64,000 nucleotides of DNA from Punica granatum (Eukaryota; Streptophyta; Magnoliopsida; Myrtales; Lythraceae). The notes beneath the pieces were generated by a model. The model saw only the letters and a program-made list of their open reading frames with translations, made no database searches and had not been told where the DNA came from. The stretch spans positions 18,965,034 through 19,029,033 of the forward strand of contig NC_045132.1 in NCBI RefSeq assembly GCF_007655135.1, written 5' to 3'. The position numbers were made by a program, and so were the translations under genes. This document shows, one piece after another, positions 1 through 13,513 of this stretch. Each line of letters opens with the position of its first letter. Position 1 is the first letter of the stretch.

Positions 1-603
1 TGATAAAAAAAAAAGAGTTAGAATAAGATCTATCTGTGATCTTCTGACAGAAAAATAATTTTAAAAAACAGAAACTATATGATCAACATCTTCTTTTTGG
101 ATCTTCATGTAATGTAGACTCTTTCATCACTTTATGGAACGCAATTAATTAGAGGGAAAGGGAGGGGAGAGGTGGGGGCCATGGCCCCGGGGGTAGCTGT
201 GAGCATGTGATTCTGAAACGCTGATGATCGGAATGAATGGATGTCATGCTTCCAACCGCACATGATCCCACTCTCCCCCCATATGCTTGCTTTCCCCATC
301 TACCGTCTCATCCCCACGCACATACAATTAATTTTTTGATAATTCTACCTTCATACATTCGGTGAGTAAGTATCAATTAAAAGATTTTTATAGAATGATA
401 TAATGTTACTGTGATATACGCGTACTTTTTTAATATGATATGATATTTTCAATTCAAATGCATACTACTTACATCGTTTTTTGAAAATTGTGATAGTATT
501 ATGATTTGAATAGAAAGTACCATAATATATAAAGGAAAGTACCACATTTGTTGTGATGACATTACGTTAACATATAAAATCCCTATAAAAAGAGGATGAA
601 TGC

Positions 604-735
604 AGTGACGTACGCAATCGTTGGTAATCAATAGATTCCGGATTTGATACTCATACTCAAGGTGGGATTACACGTACCCATTTATTAACTATTAAGATTC
701 GATTTTATCGTATTAGACTTATTACCTCCATTATA
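604..735 (+). repeat. SINE-like repeat, degenerate
   Basis: A box-B-like stretch (GGATTTGATACTC) is followed by GATTACACGTACCC, a T-rich stretch and TTATCGTATTAGAC. The order and spacing match the two better copies at 26,885 and 58,586 (box-B-like core, then GAGA-TATCCGTGTC, then a TTTATTTCA-GTACTA tail). Membership of that family is inferred by eye. The 5' half is poorly conserved. Confidence 0.3.
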
Positions 736-738
736 ATA

Positions 739-761
739 AATATATATATATATATATATAA
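739..761. repeat. TA microsatellite
   Basis: Uninterrupted alternating T and A, about 22 bases. Similar tracts occur near 3,970, 24,680, 37,982, 54,214 and 59,565. Confidence 0.9.
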
Positions 762-2152
762 TCTATCAATTAAATGGCAACAAATAAACTAATTGATGTT
801 ATTCAAAGAAAATAAAATGATTACAGGTGCTAATTATCAAATAATTGGCATATTTGTTCTTCCCACATAAATGCGAAATTGAACAATTTTCAATTTTTTT
901 TTCGCATAAATATAATAATAATGTCGCTATTGCACACCCCATGAAACGAAAATAGAAAATCATAAATCCTCGAAATATTTTCCATTTTCATGTATAGTAA
1001 ATCCTCAGGCAATTTCCACTTAAAACTTAAGGATTCTCCTCTCAGATGCTGACACGTGTTCATAGAGCCGTATGCATTTGTCTACATCGGGATATAATAT
1101 CATTTGTTAGGACCGGTAGCTGAGCGAGAATTGCCAATTAAGGATAATGAAGGCCCAATTCATCAAAATGATGAAACCTCAAACGGTGACAACCTTCACA
1201 TGTTTGCTTCCTAATTCCTGTTAGCTTACCCCACCATTCGGTACGGTAAGAAAGGGTTGTGAATAGAACAGGGCCATCATCCTAAGATAATACAGAGAAC
1301 TAATAAATAATAAAGGACATATAACTACTGCACTACGTTCCATTTCTCTCGGTCTCCCATTTTGGTTCTGCAGTGGAAAAATACTTCAGGGAGAAAATAT
1401 ATTCCGAACCCAAAATAGATAGCATCATAATTTGTGTTCTTTCGTCGGTGTGTAATTTTTTTCTCTACATAAATAGTAAATTCTCTTGAAAAGTGTGTGT
1501 GGTTGTCCTCTAAAGAGTCACATCAGATGGTACATGTTGATAAAATTAAAATTTATGCCATTTTGAATATTTAGAAGGGATTTATAGATTTTTTCCTTTC
1601 GAAGGATTTAGAGAAATTTTCATAAGATCTACAACCCCGAGAAGAGGGATATCAAATACCAAATCTATTACTTGTTTTGTAGTTATGAATGTGCCCCAAG
1701 GTTAATACATATAATGTAAACGTAAATTTGTCCAAATGGTTTGTTGGTTCGTAAAGCCCATGAGGTAAATTGGATGGAATGGTCCGCAATCAGATTGGAT
1801 TAGTTGATACAGAGAGCATGATCGGACCATAAATCCAAAGAAGCCGAGCCCATGGAATGATCAACAAACGTCAAATCAGATGAATGACAAAGGGGAAGGG
1901 AAATGAAATTCAGAACCCGCAATGTTATTTGTCGGAGAATAAGAAATTAGGAACCAAACAAAGAGTTGGCTAAGAAAACTGCATTGGTTCAGAACAATTT
2001 TTTTAAAGTATAATTTTAAATTCGAATATTACGACTAAAGAAAATATAAATTTTAAAAACCTATACTTTTAAGTGGATGCTCTAGATTAAACTGGATTAT
2101 TAGGGAATTATTGAATTTATGCATACCAAGAGTCGCCAAATTGAAAAATTAA

Positions 2153-4240
<2,088 letters not shown>

Positions 4241-4249
4241 GAAAAAAAA

Positions 4250-4980
4250 TAAGCTTTTTTTATAAGTGATAGAAGTTTCATTAATCAAAAGGGTATCTAC
4301 AAAGTACACTTATCCAAGCTAACCATTAAAACAAATATACATCAAAATTTAAAAATTCTAGCAGCAACAGAGGTCTCAAGTTTGGCCTCAAAATTAGGAA
4401 TGTATCTCAGTTTTAGCTTTACAAGGCCTAATTCTTGCTGAAAAAGAACATATATCGAATTTGTCCTCTTTTGAAAAACCCAGAGGTTCCACTCCCACCG
4501 TACTTGATAGATATATAGCATGTCCACGCGAGACAAAGAATGATAGAATCAAGTCTCCTGCCTTTAAACAAGCAAGCCCACATCACCTCTGAATTCCAAT
4601 CCTTCACTTCTCAATGAACTCCAAATCTGCTACGAATACTCTTCCAAAGTGGCTAAGTTGCGCGGCAAGTTATTAAAAAAATAAAATAAAAGTGATCCCT
4701 TAATTCAGCTTCTTGACCACAGGACTCCCATTCAGGTGCAGACACTGGTATATGCCCCATCCCAATGTTAGTTGTTTGTACCTTCGTAACAAGTTTATCC
4801 GTAAGTGTGAGCCAGCAGATAATGCTCGGGGTAAATGCCATGGGAACCGTATCACATTTCCTCCATTGAACCTTAGCCCCTCTATGTCGAATACGGTCCC
4901 ATGCAGAAGCTGTAGAGAATTTACCTGTTGCCGATAATGACCAAACAATATGATCATGCTGCTGAATCTGCAACACTTGA
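4250..4980 (-). pseudogene. LINE 3'-end fragment (zf-RVT region)
   Basis: On the minus strand, 4,976-4,653 reads like the zinc-binding domain that follows reverse transcriptase in plant L1-type LINEs: a W-S-L-S-A-T-G-K-F-S start, SAWDRIRH, a VQW, then W-LT--KL-TK and a C-x-E-LRDHFYF ending. Further downstream, 4,536-4,342 resembles the C-terminal W--N--VFQ-RTNS segment and VKLKLR. The two parts are in different frames with stops between, so the element is dead. Its 3' end carries the sequence TTAATGAAACTTC followed by an A-rich tract (a T-run on the plus strand near 4,255), as expected of a 5'-truncated LINE. Confidence 0.7.
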
Positions 4981-5717
4981 ACTAGATCCTATAGCTCATT
5001 AACCTACGTGTGAAAAAATAAGTTTAGAATCCTATAAATTCAAAATCTTTAATTTTATTTGATAAGAGAATAATCATTACAGAATCTTTAAAACTTACAA
5101 TTTTAATACTTCTTGTTCTTTATTCTTGTTATATTACATGAGTTAATTTTTCACGAACTTAAATAAAATTAGCTATGCAATACTTCTAAAAAATTATGAA
5201 TATTTGTTTACTAATGAAATATGAATTCCTTTTTAATACTTCTTTCAATATTGTTTTCTATTCGTGTAGTATTATTAATTACAATAACAATTATTATGCT
5301 TTAATGTCCATATAACAATAAACAAATGAATTAGTAAATTATTATTCTACCAATATTTAATATGATATTATCAAGTTTATATATGTCTATATCTATATAA
5401 TTTTTAGAACATGAACATTTATTTTGTCATTTATATGACATGTATTTGATAAATATTCCCTTAGTGTGAATTCATTGTATATATTTATACTTAGGCTACT
5501 ATTTAATGAACTTGTATTCAGGTTTATATATACATATAAGCAAGTTGGTTAGACGCACTATCTCACTTTTTTCGGTTAGAACTGAAATTTGGAATTAGCG
5601 GAGGTATATGAGAAAAGAAAGGGGCACGAGAAGTCTAATTGATGAGAACTGAACTTCAAATCTCTTGATTTAAAATGGATTCTAGTCCCATTGCTCTATA
5701 TCTTATTTCTTACGGTT
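4981..5717. other. AT-rich intergenic DNA
   Basis: No coding potential or clear repeat was seen, except that TAGGCTACTATTTAATG near 5,490 resembles TAGGCCACTATTAATG near 3,040. This suggests the same AT-rich element family extends here. Confidence 0.4.
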
Positions 5718-6254
5718 ATGTTTTGCTCTGCAACCTGCTGTAGCTTCTTCCTCTTAATTAATCACTCAAATTTTTCAACTTTTTCCCGTTAACTTAATAT
5801 ACCTATGGGAACAAGTAACAACACAAAAAGAAAAATCGACGCAACAGAGAAGAATAATGCTCAGGTCCTACCTAATCGGCTAATGCAGCCAAAAGGTGAG
5901 ATACACCAAATACATATGATTGAATGTACTTCCCGGAAATTGGGGCAAGTATGCGTGCAAAGCTCGCCAAAGAGAAAAAAAATGAAGCGGTCCCATCCAC
6001 CCCAAGGATTTTGCAAATATATTAATTTAGCCCGGCTATTGTTTGGTAGCTAGAATTCTTTTTTTTTTTTTAATAATGATGAGTGTTCGAATTTTATCCG
6101 ATTAATCTTTTTAGTTCACATTAATGTCCTACAAATCTATGAGATAGATAAATCAATCGCAAGTCATGCAGATGGTCCTAAGGGGATTCGAATTTAGATT
6201 ATGTACTCACAAAGTGACAGTCTATCTCAGGGAAGGCCAGAATGGTGCACTGTT

Positions 6255-6824
6255 TGTAAACTATCAATTGGGCCTATAAGTGATTGGGTCCATCTCCAAC
6301 CCAAAAGCTCGAGCTGATAGATTGTGGTACCCAATCTCTTATAAACTTGTGGAATTCCTTTTATATTTTCAATATGGGACTTAACTCTTAACACCCGCCC
6401 TCACATGACAACGTGTGGCTTTGACGCTTCACCTACACGTGTCACGTGAACTTGAACACCCGCCCTCAAGAACTGACTACGAGCCGAGACTAGACTTCCG
6501 TGCTCGAGACTTAACCACGAGGTGGACTTTTTTCTTACACCTCGGGCGAAAGGAGGGGGGATAATTGATAATAAGGCCACACTTGGGCCGGACTAAGATA
6601 AGGCGTACTTTGGCTACCTCGAAACTAGACTTGGCGTGATGTGAGCCCACACATGTGCGCGAAAGCGTAATCCGCTCTGATACCATGTAAAATATCAATT
6701 GGACCTATAAGTGATTGGGCCCATCTCCAACCCAAAATCTCGAGCTGATAGATTGTGGTACACAATCTCTTATAAACTTGTGGAATTTCTTTTATATTTT
6801 CGATATGGGACTTAACTCTCAACA
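6255..6824 (-). mobile_element. TRIM retrotransposon with two 139-bp LTRs
   Basis: Two direct repeats of equal length lie at 6,255-6,393 and 6,686-6,824, with 8 substitutions between them by eye and no gaps. Each begins TG and ends CA when read on either strand (plus-strand ends TGTAAA and TTAACA/TCAACA). A 5-bp target duplication CTGTT sits at 6,250-6,254 and 6,825-6,829. On the minus strand the right LTR is immediately followed by TGGTATCAGAGC (plus 6,674-6,685), the initiator-methionine tRNA primer-binding site of plant LTR retrotransposons. A purine-rich GTGAGGGCGGG tract precedes the left LTR. The internal region is only 292 bases with no coding capacity, so this is a terminal-repeat retrotransposon in miniature, inserted antisense. 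It is absent from the matching place in unit 2. Confidence 0.93.
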
Positions 6825-8171
6825 CTGTTATATGTATAGCTATCTCATTATCGCTAATAAACCACATTGGTTCCATGAGTTGAATTCCAACAAAGACAAG
6901 GTTGCGTAGTCACAATTATAGCTCGCAAGTGAAAACTTCCATTGATTCGTAATTTAAACAGCGAGCATTCTTTGCCTGCTTCTTCGTCTTCTCTATGAAA
7001 TGACATCCTAGCTCCAATCATCACGTAGTACCTTGTCAAGCATCTATGTGTCATGATCCACTCGATCAGTCTGAATAGTAACCAGTCGATAGGCGTGCGC
7101 TATGCGCAAGCTAGCGTAAAAAATTTTCATCGTTAATAAATTTTTATTTTATTGAGAGAGTAATAGAAGGAGAAGAGTCTATGTGAAAGAAGATAATGAT
7201 TAGATACTTTTTATAGATTGTTTTTTTGAATTTCCTTGAGAATCAATTATCAATTTTTTTTTATAAGATTAACAATTGTAATGATAGAAAAATCTGAAAA
7301 GACGTTTGAAATTATTGCTTTAACCTTACAACTTCATTCATGAAATAGATACTTTAATGAATTAATTATGACATGTTATTACCATATTATGTCAAGCGTT
7401 CTTCATCGATTGGTAAGCATGCGAATGATCACTCAATATAAGGTCTCCTTTGACCTAATTTGGCGTTTCGTCCTAATTTTAAAATTAGAATATGACTTGC
7501 ATCTTGCTGAAATTACCCTCACGAATAACGTGTCTATCGAATATCTATCCAAAGACTTGTTAATTCATGAAAATTGATTTGGAATTATTATTATTATTAT
7601 TATTGATTTATATAGAATTATAAGTAAATGTACCATGTGATTGGATATGCTTCTGACAAAATTCCTACAACAATTTGTAAGAGAGATGCTATAAGAGGGT
7701 TAAAATACAAGAATAAATGTTCCTGGAGATTACATATGCCATAGATAACTAGATATATCGTTGTAGAATAAAAGAACTTACAACCATCCAATGAAATATA
7801 ATTTGGAAATTGATTTATCATATATTTCATCATGAAATTAATCATATAAGCAATTGATGTACACAAATCATGGCGAAGCAGCAATGCCCAGTGTTGATGA
7901 AATCACCAGAAGAGATAGCGTGCACCCCAAGCTAACGAAAATCAGAGCCTTCTGTGTGCAGTGCCCAGTGAAGTAACGAACAAGCACATGACCAAGATGA
8001 GATGGTTGAGTATTCACATAGCATCGAGACGAGATTCACAAGGAGAAATCGACCATGACTCCGACCAGGAGATGTGTGCGGTGGACACGACCAGAACTGA
8101 ATGTCCTCGATAGCACCGAGATGAGAGACAAAGTGAGCAGGAGTGGAGAGATGCAGCGAGACAGAGCGAGG

Positions 8172-8875
8172 TAGGGATGGCAACGAATTTATGTAAACTG
8201 GTATTTCACCGTCCCAAACCCTGATAATTGCTTAACGGGTTTTACATGTTGGGTCATTGGAAGAGTTTAGGGATTTGATGTCAAAACCCTGTAGAATTTG
8301 GAAAGGATTTAGGATTTTATCTCAAAACCCGTCCCAAACCCGTTACACGTAAATTTACTAAATTACCCTCCATATTGCTGATATTTACAAAATAACATTT
8401 ATTATTTTCTTTTATTTCCCATTATTATAATTCCAATTTCTAGTATTTATAATATTTATTTAGTGTTATGAACTTAAAAGTGTTGTATTTTATTATTTTT
8501 GAGTATACTATGAACTTATAAGTGTTGTAGTTCGTTTTTTCTCGAACATGCTATGAATTTATAAGTGTTGTGGTTTATTTTCTTTCATATAATTATTTGT
8601 TTGGAATTTATATTTTATATTTGAATGCCTTTTGTTATATCAAATCATTTTCTATGAATCAGATGTTATGATAAGTTTATAGAAATTTTTTCGCAAAATT
8701 TATTAATGTGCAAAAAATGGGTTCCTAGTGGGTTTTCGTTAAATTAGTGGGTGGATTTGGGAATTTTCCTTTAAAATCTTAACAGATTTGAGAGGGGTTT
8801 AGAATTGACTTTTCTTAACGGATATGGATATATGATAGACACAGACGTCTCAAATCCTCCCAAGTGCCATCCCTA
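8172..8875. mobile_element. hAT-type non-autonomous element, copy in unit 1
   Basis: Ends are TAGGGATGGCAAC and, inverted, TGCCATCCCTA, the terminal signature common in plant hAT MITEs. The flanking 8-mers GAGCGAGG (8,164-8,171) and GAGTGAAG (8,876-8,883) match at 6 of 8 positions. The same element at the same site in unit 2 has a perfect 8-bp duplication. The interior is AT-rich with no transposase. The element was therefore present before the segment was duplicated. Confidence 0.85.
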
Positions 8876-9026
8876 GAGTGAAGAAATGCAGCGAACCAGA
8901 GCGGAGAGACAGACCAGCTGAGTGACGGATTTGAGACTTAGGGTTTGAAATCGGGCGCGTATCACTAAAACAATATGAGAAATCGAAGTACAGATACGAT
9001 GAGTTTGGAGGTTTCTTTGTTTAATC

Positions 9027-9572
9027 CAGTGTTATCAGAACCGGACCGGATGATGAACCGGAAGGGATACGGGGTCATGGGTTTATGGGTCCAACCGGGG
9101 GTTCGATGGGTCGGACCGCTCGTTTATTTAAAATAAAATAAATATTCATATTATTAAAAAAATTATGATAATTAAGATAAAAGTATGATGATTTTAAAAA
9201 AATATAATAATAGTATAAGAAAGTATCTATATATTTAATATTTCTTACTTCAAAATAAATATTTTATTTTAATAAGTACTTAAAAGTAGAGTTAAAAGAA
9301 CAAAAAAGTGGTGGTGGCTTGGTTGGTAGTATGCTAAAGAAGTAAGAGGTCATGAGTTCAAATCTTTACACAACTAACCAATTTTTATATTAAATAGGAA
9401 ACCCATAAAAACCCATAGAACCGGCCGGTTTAATGAAATTTTGCTTAAAATCGGCCGGTTCAATGGGTCCGGCGGTTCAAAGCTGCCATTTCGATTTTTA
9501 GGCGAACCGGACCGGACATGGTGCCGGTTCCCGGTCCGACCGGGCCGGTCCGGTCCGGTTCTGATAACAATG
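9027..9572. mobile_element. hAT-type element with GGTTC-rich inverted termini
   Basis: It starts CAGTGTTATCAGAACCGG and ends with the inverse, CCGGTTCTGATAACAATG. The 8-bp target duplication GTTTAATC is perfect (9,019-9,026 and 9,573-9,580). The duplicate locus near 14,305-14,318 has the uninterrupted site (TTTATTTAATTACT), so this insertion happened after the duplication. Inside, about 9,310-9,370 reads like tRNA-type promoter boxes (GGCTTGGTTGGTAGTATG, then GAGTTCAAATC), perhaps a SINE captured by the element. There is no transposase frame. Confidence 0.9.
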
Positions 9573-10464
9573 GTTTAATCACTATTTTTTGGTATTTTTT
9601 TTTCCCTTAAAAGACGTTTCCCACTGTGTCCCATGCCCAGCACCGTCGGAAACAATTTAACATATTCTTAATTATTTTTCTATATATCTTGCCATATATG
9701 TTGCTTCACTTCCAATTCCATTAGTGCGAATTTCCTGTATAGTATCTAAACGGGGACAATTATAATATCCATTATTCCTGTCGATTTATGGTTTTTCTAA
9801 TCAGTCCAAAGCAAAGCGTTTGGTTAAGAAAGACGGGATCTGTTGACGAATGCCACCGTCTTGTAATCGTGCGAGATTGACTATGCTGCGCGCGGATCGA
9901 TGGATCTTCTATTGATGCCCTTCCATGTGTCGGCTACCGACTCTCCTATTACGTAGCACATGATTAATTGAGGAGGGCGCGCTTCTCCCTGCGTCGCTCA
10001 ACATGTGATCAAACAGAACTATATATATGTGTTCTAGTCAAATAATTTGTTACATAAACATATAATTTATCGTTCTATAATATATAGAGGACCCTACCGA
10101 TTAGAAAAAAATTGTACCTCTGATGTTCCTTGATCATTCGAATTAAGAGGGAAAAATTGTATACTGGATCTTCTTTTTTTTTTTTAATTTAGTTTTCCAC
10201 AGAAGTGCTCCCATGCTCACCAACCGTGGGAAATATGTCAATCTTTTTTATTTATTTCATTTGTGTTTCCCACGTCCGAGCGTGGAAAATTTTCGTGAGA
10301 ATATTTTCCTACAATTTTGGTCCTGGGAACGCCTTGGGTAATTACTTATGAGATTATTTTTTAAATTTCCTACGTCCTAATGAAGGAAAAGTCCGTGGGA
10401 AAATTTCCCGACGATTTTGGGGCGTGGAAAAGCCGCAGGAAATTATCTATGGATTTAATTATTT

Positions 10465-10717
10465 ATGCTACGTTTGCGTTTGATTTGTAAGTAACATTTT
10501 AAAATCAGATTTTGATTTTGAAAAAGAGTTGTATAAATGGTTATGTATGAGATCCATCATTTGACTTTGTATGAGTTATTTTGTTTTATTGTGGAAAAAA
10601 AAAGGTATAAATGGGATTCACCATTTGATTTTGTATGAGTTATTTTGTTTTATTATTAGTAGAATTAAGTTAAAGTGTGATTTTAAAATAACACTAACAA
10701 ACCAAACAAAGCATTAG
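10465..10717. mobile_element. MITE-like element with GTTTG termini
   Basis: The left end ATGCTACGTTTGCGTTTG pairs roughly with the right end AAACCAAACAAAGCAT. Between them, GATTTTAAAATAA-type blocks occur in inverse orientation at the two sides. Target duplication was not resolved. It lies in the spacer between duplication units 1 and 2. Confidence 0.5.
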
Positions 10718-10846
10718 TTATCCAAGTTTGACCGCAGACATTTTATTTCACATTTGAGTTATGCATAGTCATCCTAACTAAGATGTAATTGATAAACATA
10801 CCTTTTCCGAGCTTGAATACGAAGTGTGGCTCTTCAATGGTGACTT

Positions 10847-11075
10847 AGGTAATGTTTAATAAATTAAATACTTAAAAATTAAATAATTAATTAGTTAAAA
10901 GAAGAAATATATAGGAAGAAGAGATAAATGAATAAGGATAAGAAAATTATTGTGAGAGATAAAAAGCATTAATAAGTGAAAAATAATTTATTTTATTAAG
11001 TGATTTTTTACTTAATAATTAACTTATAACTAATTTTTAAACACTTATTTAATTAAATTGAAATAAATGTACCCT
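10847..11075. mobile_element. MITE, copy within unit 2
   Basis: The left end GGTAATGTTTAATAAATTAA and the right end AATTGAAATAAATGTACCC are imperfect inverted repeats. Both contain a TTAATTAA-rich subterminal region. The same element sits at the corresponding place in unit 3 (15,515-15,769), where the ends GGCGGTGTTTGATAAATTAA and GAAATAAACGCACCC are better preserved. It was therefore present before the duplication. Confidence 0.6.
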
Positions 11076-12383
11076 TAATAATCATCGTCTTAACCATTTC
11101 TTCAATCAAGTTTTGAGTGGGAGGTATATGGATCCTCAAACAGGGCCAATGGGGTTGAGGGATGTGACCCGCAGCTCTTCAAAAGCTGAGGCTGAGGCTG
11201 ACGCTAATTTCAGTTATGGACCCCATGGTTTCGTTTTTCTCACTGTTCCGTTTTGCTCTGCAACCTATTATAGCTCCTCCCTCTTAATTTATCACTCAAA
11301 TTTTTCAACTTGTTCCCGTTAACTTAATATATTTATGGTAACAAATAACAACACAAAAAGGAAATTCAACGCAACAGAGAAGACTAATGCTCAGATCCTA
11401 CCTAATCGGCTAATGCAGCCAAAAGATGAGATACATCAAATACATGTGATTGAATGTACTCCCCGGAAGTTGGTGCCAGTATGCGTTCAAAGCTCGCCAA
11501 AGAGGGAAAAAAAAATGAAGCGGTCCCATCCACCCCAAGGACTTTGCAAATATATTAATTTAGCCCGGCTACTGTTTGGTAGCTAGGAATTTCTTTTCCT
11601 AGTGTAAAAATTTGTCATAGTAAATTTAAATGTTCAATACTCTATAATTTTCTCGATTTTCTCCATCTTTGTTGATCAATTTTTATTCTATTGAGAGAGC
11701 AATACAAGGAGAAGAGTCGACGTAAAAGAAGATAATGGTCGGATACTTTTTATAGATTGTTTTTCTGAATTTCCTTGAGAATCACTTATCAAAATTTTTT
11801 TATAAGATTAACATATGTAATAATAGAAAATTCTGAAAAGACGTCTGAAATGTATCGCTCAAACCTTACAACTTCATTCATAGTATAGATAGTTTAATGA
11901 AATAATTATGACATGTCATTACCATATTATGTTAAGTGTTCTTCATCGATTGATAAGCATATTGATGGTCACTAAATATAAGCTCTCCTTTGTCTTAATT
12001 TGGTGTTTCGTCCTAATTTTAAAATTAGAATATGACTTACATCTTGTTGAAATTATCCTCACGGGCAACGCGTCTATCGAATATCTATCCAAAGACCTGT
12101 TAATTCATGAAAATTGATTTGGCATTATTATTATTATTATTAATTTATATAGAATTATAAAGTAAATGTATCACGTAGATTGGATATGCTTCTGACAAAA
12201 TTTCTACAATAATTTGTAAGAGAGATGCTATAAGAGGGTTAAAATATACGAAGAAATGTTCATGGAGATAAGATATGCCATAGATAACTAGATATATCGT
12301 TGTAGAATAAAAGAACTTACAACTATCCAATGTAATATAATTTGAAAATTGAATTATCATATATTTCGTCATGAAATTAATCA

Positions 12384-13159
12384 AAGCCAAATCGTCCATT
12401 TAGTCTATATTATATTATATTATTTGTTATGTTATATTATTTTCTCAAGTTGTGTTTGTAAATTAGTACTTCTTGTAGGGCAGTTCTTTCATGTCCTTGG
12501 TAATGATATCTATTTACCTCAATTGTTGTCCGCAAGCAAGATGTGAGCTTTGCTAGAATCTGACTCCGTTAGAGCTTTCATTAACCAAAAGGTAACGTGC
12601 GAGAGGGATCGGTATTCAAATATTTGCAAAAAATGCAACCAGCAGCACCTACAAGAATCATTATAGGTAAGCTGATCATATCAATCTCATTGTATATACA
12701 TATACAGGAAGAAGACTAATAAAAAAAGATGATAATGATGAAGGGCCCAATACCAAAAAAAAAAAGATGATAATAATGAAAGTCATCTCCATGTTTCTAT
12801 ATGTCATTGTACATGCATCTCTTCTTTATTCTTTAAAGACATATAACACAATTCATCCAAAAACCGAAATATAACACAAGTAAAGAATAATCGAATAACT
12901 TAGTACGTCGCTGCACGTGATTATTTTTATCAAAGATCCGGACTTTGATTTAGTTTCCTTCCAAGGGACTGATGGAATTTAAATTTTGACTTCATCAGCA
13001 GGACCCTCTTCTCAATCTCGATATGAATTGCTCCCCACTATGCCCAACCCTCAAGTTCTGGTTAGTGAATTTCTAGAAAATTAAATTCTTTAATTGCGAA
13101 TCGTATCCATGCAGTGGCCACTATCTCCCTTGCATGTTATTTGTTAGAAGAATTAATCA
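12384..13159. other. 776-bp segment in unit 2 absent from unit 1
   Basis: The segment is bounded by the short direct repeat ATTAATCA (12,376-12,383 and 13,152-13,159), and unit 1 has a single ATTAATCA at the junction (near 7,842). This is the footprint of a deletion between microhomologies in unit 1, or of an insertion in unit 2. The segment includes a possible LINE tail (GCTTTCATTAACCAAAAGG near 12,572, the inverse of TTGGTTAATGAAAGC) and no gene. Confidence 0.7.
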
Positions 13160-13240
13160 AAGCTATAAGCAATATATGTACACAAATCATGACAAAGCAG
13201 CAAGGCCCAGTGTTGATGAAATCACAAGAAGAGATAGCGT

Positions 13241-13270
13241 GCGCCGCCGCGCCCCCCCACCCCCCCACCC
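13241..13270 (-). other. G-rich tract with G-quadruplex potential (minus strand)
   Basis: The plus strand carries GCCCCCCCACCCCCCCACCC at 13,251-13,270, preceded by a GCGCCGCCGC stretch. The minus strand therefore has G-runs of 3, 7 and 7 separated by single bases, enough to form four G-triplets. Unit 1 has only a short CACCCCAAGC at this point, so the tract was gained in unit 2 or lost from unit 1. Confidence 0.7.
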
Positions 13271-13513
13271 AAGCTAACGAAAAGTACAGCCTTCTGTGTG
13301 CAATGCCCAGTGACGTAAAGAACAAGCACATGACCAAGATGAGATGGTTGAGTATTCGCATGGCTTCGAGACGAGATTCATGAGGAGAAATCGACCATGA
13401 GTCCGACCAGAAGACGTGTGCGGTGGACACGACCAGAACTGAATGTGCCAGATAGCACCGAGATGAGAGACAGAGTGAGCAGGAGCGGAGAGATGCAGTG
13501 AGACCAAGCGAAG

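Larger units (their letters stand above)
5718..10147. repeat. Tandem segmental duplication, unit 1
   Basis: Sub-blocks reappear in the same order in unit 2: 5,718-6,055 against about 11,243-11,590; about 7,120-7,830 against about 11,665-12,383; 7,860-9,026 against about 13,160-14,305; 9,581-10,147 against about 14,318-14,868. Unit 1 carries a TRIM element and a hAT-type element that unit 2 lacks, and lacks 776 bases present in unit 2. Small open frames at 5,805 and 7,368 have counterparts in unit 2, but they diverge without sign of protein constraint. No functional gene was recognised; a minus-strand stretch near 8,880-8,960 has CT-rich, leader-like composition and may be an old gene fragment. 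Confidence 0.85.

Noticed and set aside
160..320. Possible microRNA precursor in the GC-richer patch
   Set aside because: No convincing long hairpin and no match to a conserved plant miRNA that I can recall.
5805..6053. 82-codon frame with an 83-codon counterpart at 11,335-11,586, possible conserved small gene
   Set aside because: Both copies stay open, but the differences by eye are mostly amino-acid changing and there is no homology. The second half is identical simply because the DNA is. Duplication alone explains the pair.
7368..7577. 69-codon frame duplicated at 11,908-12,117
   Set aside because: Same reasoning as the previous pair: no recognised domain and many replacement differences.
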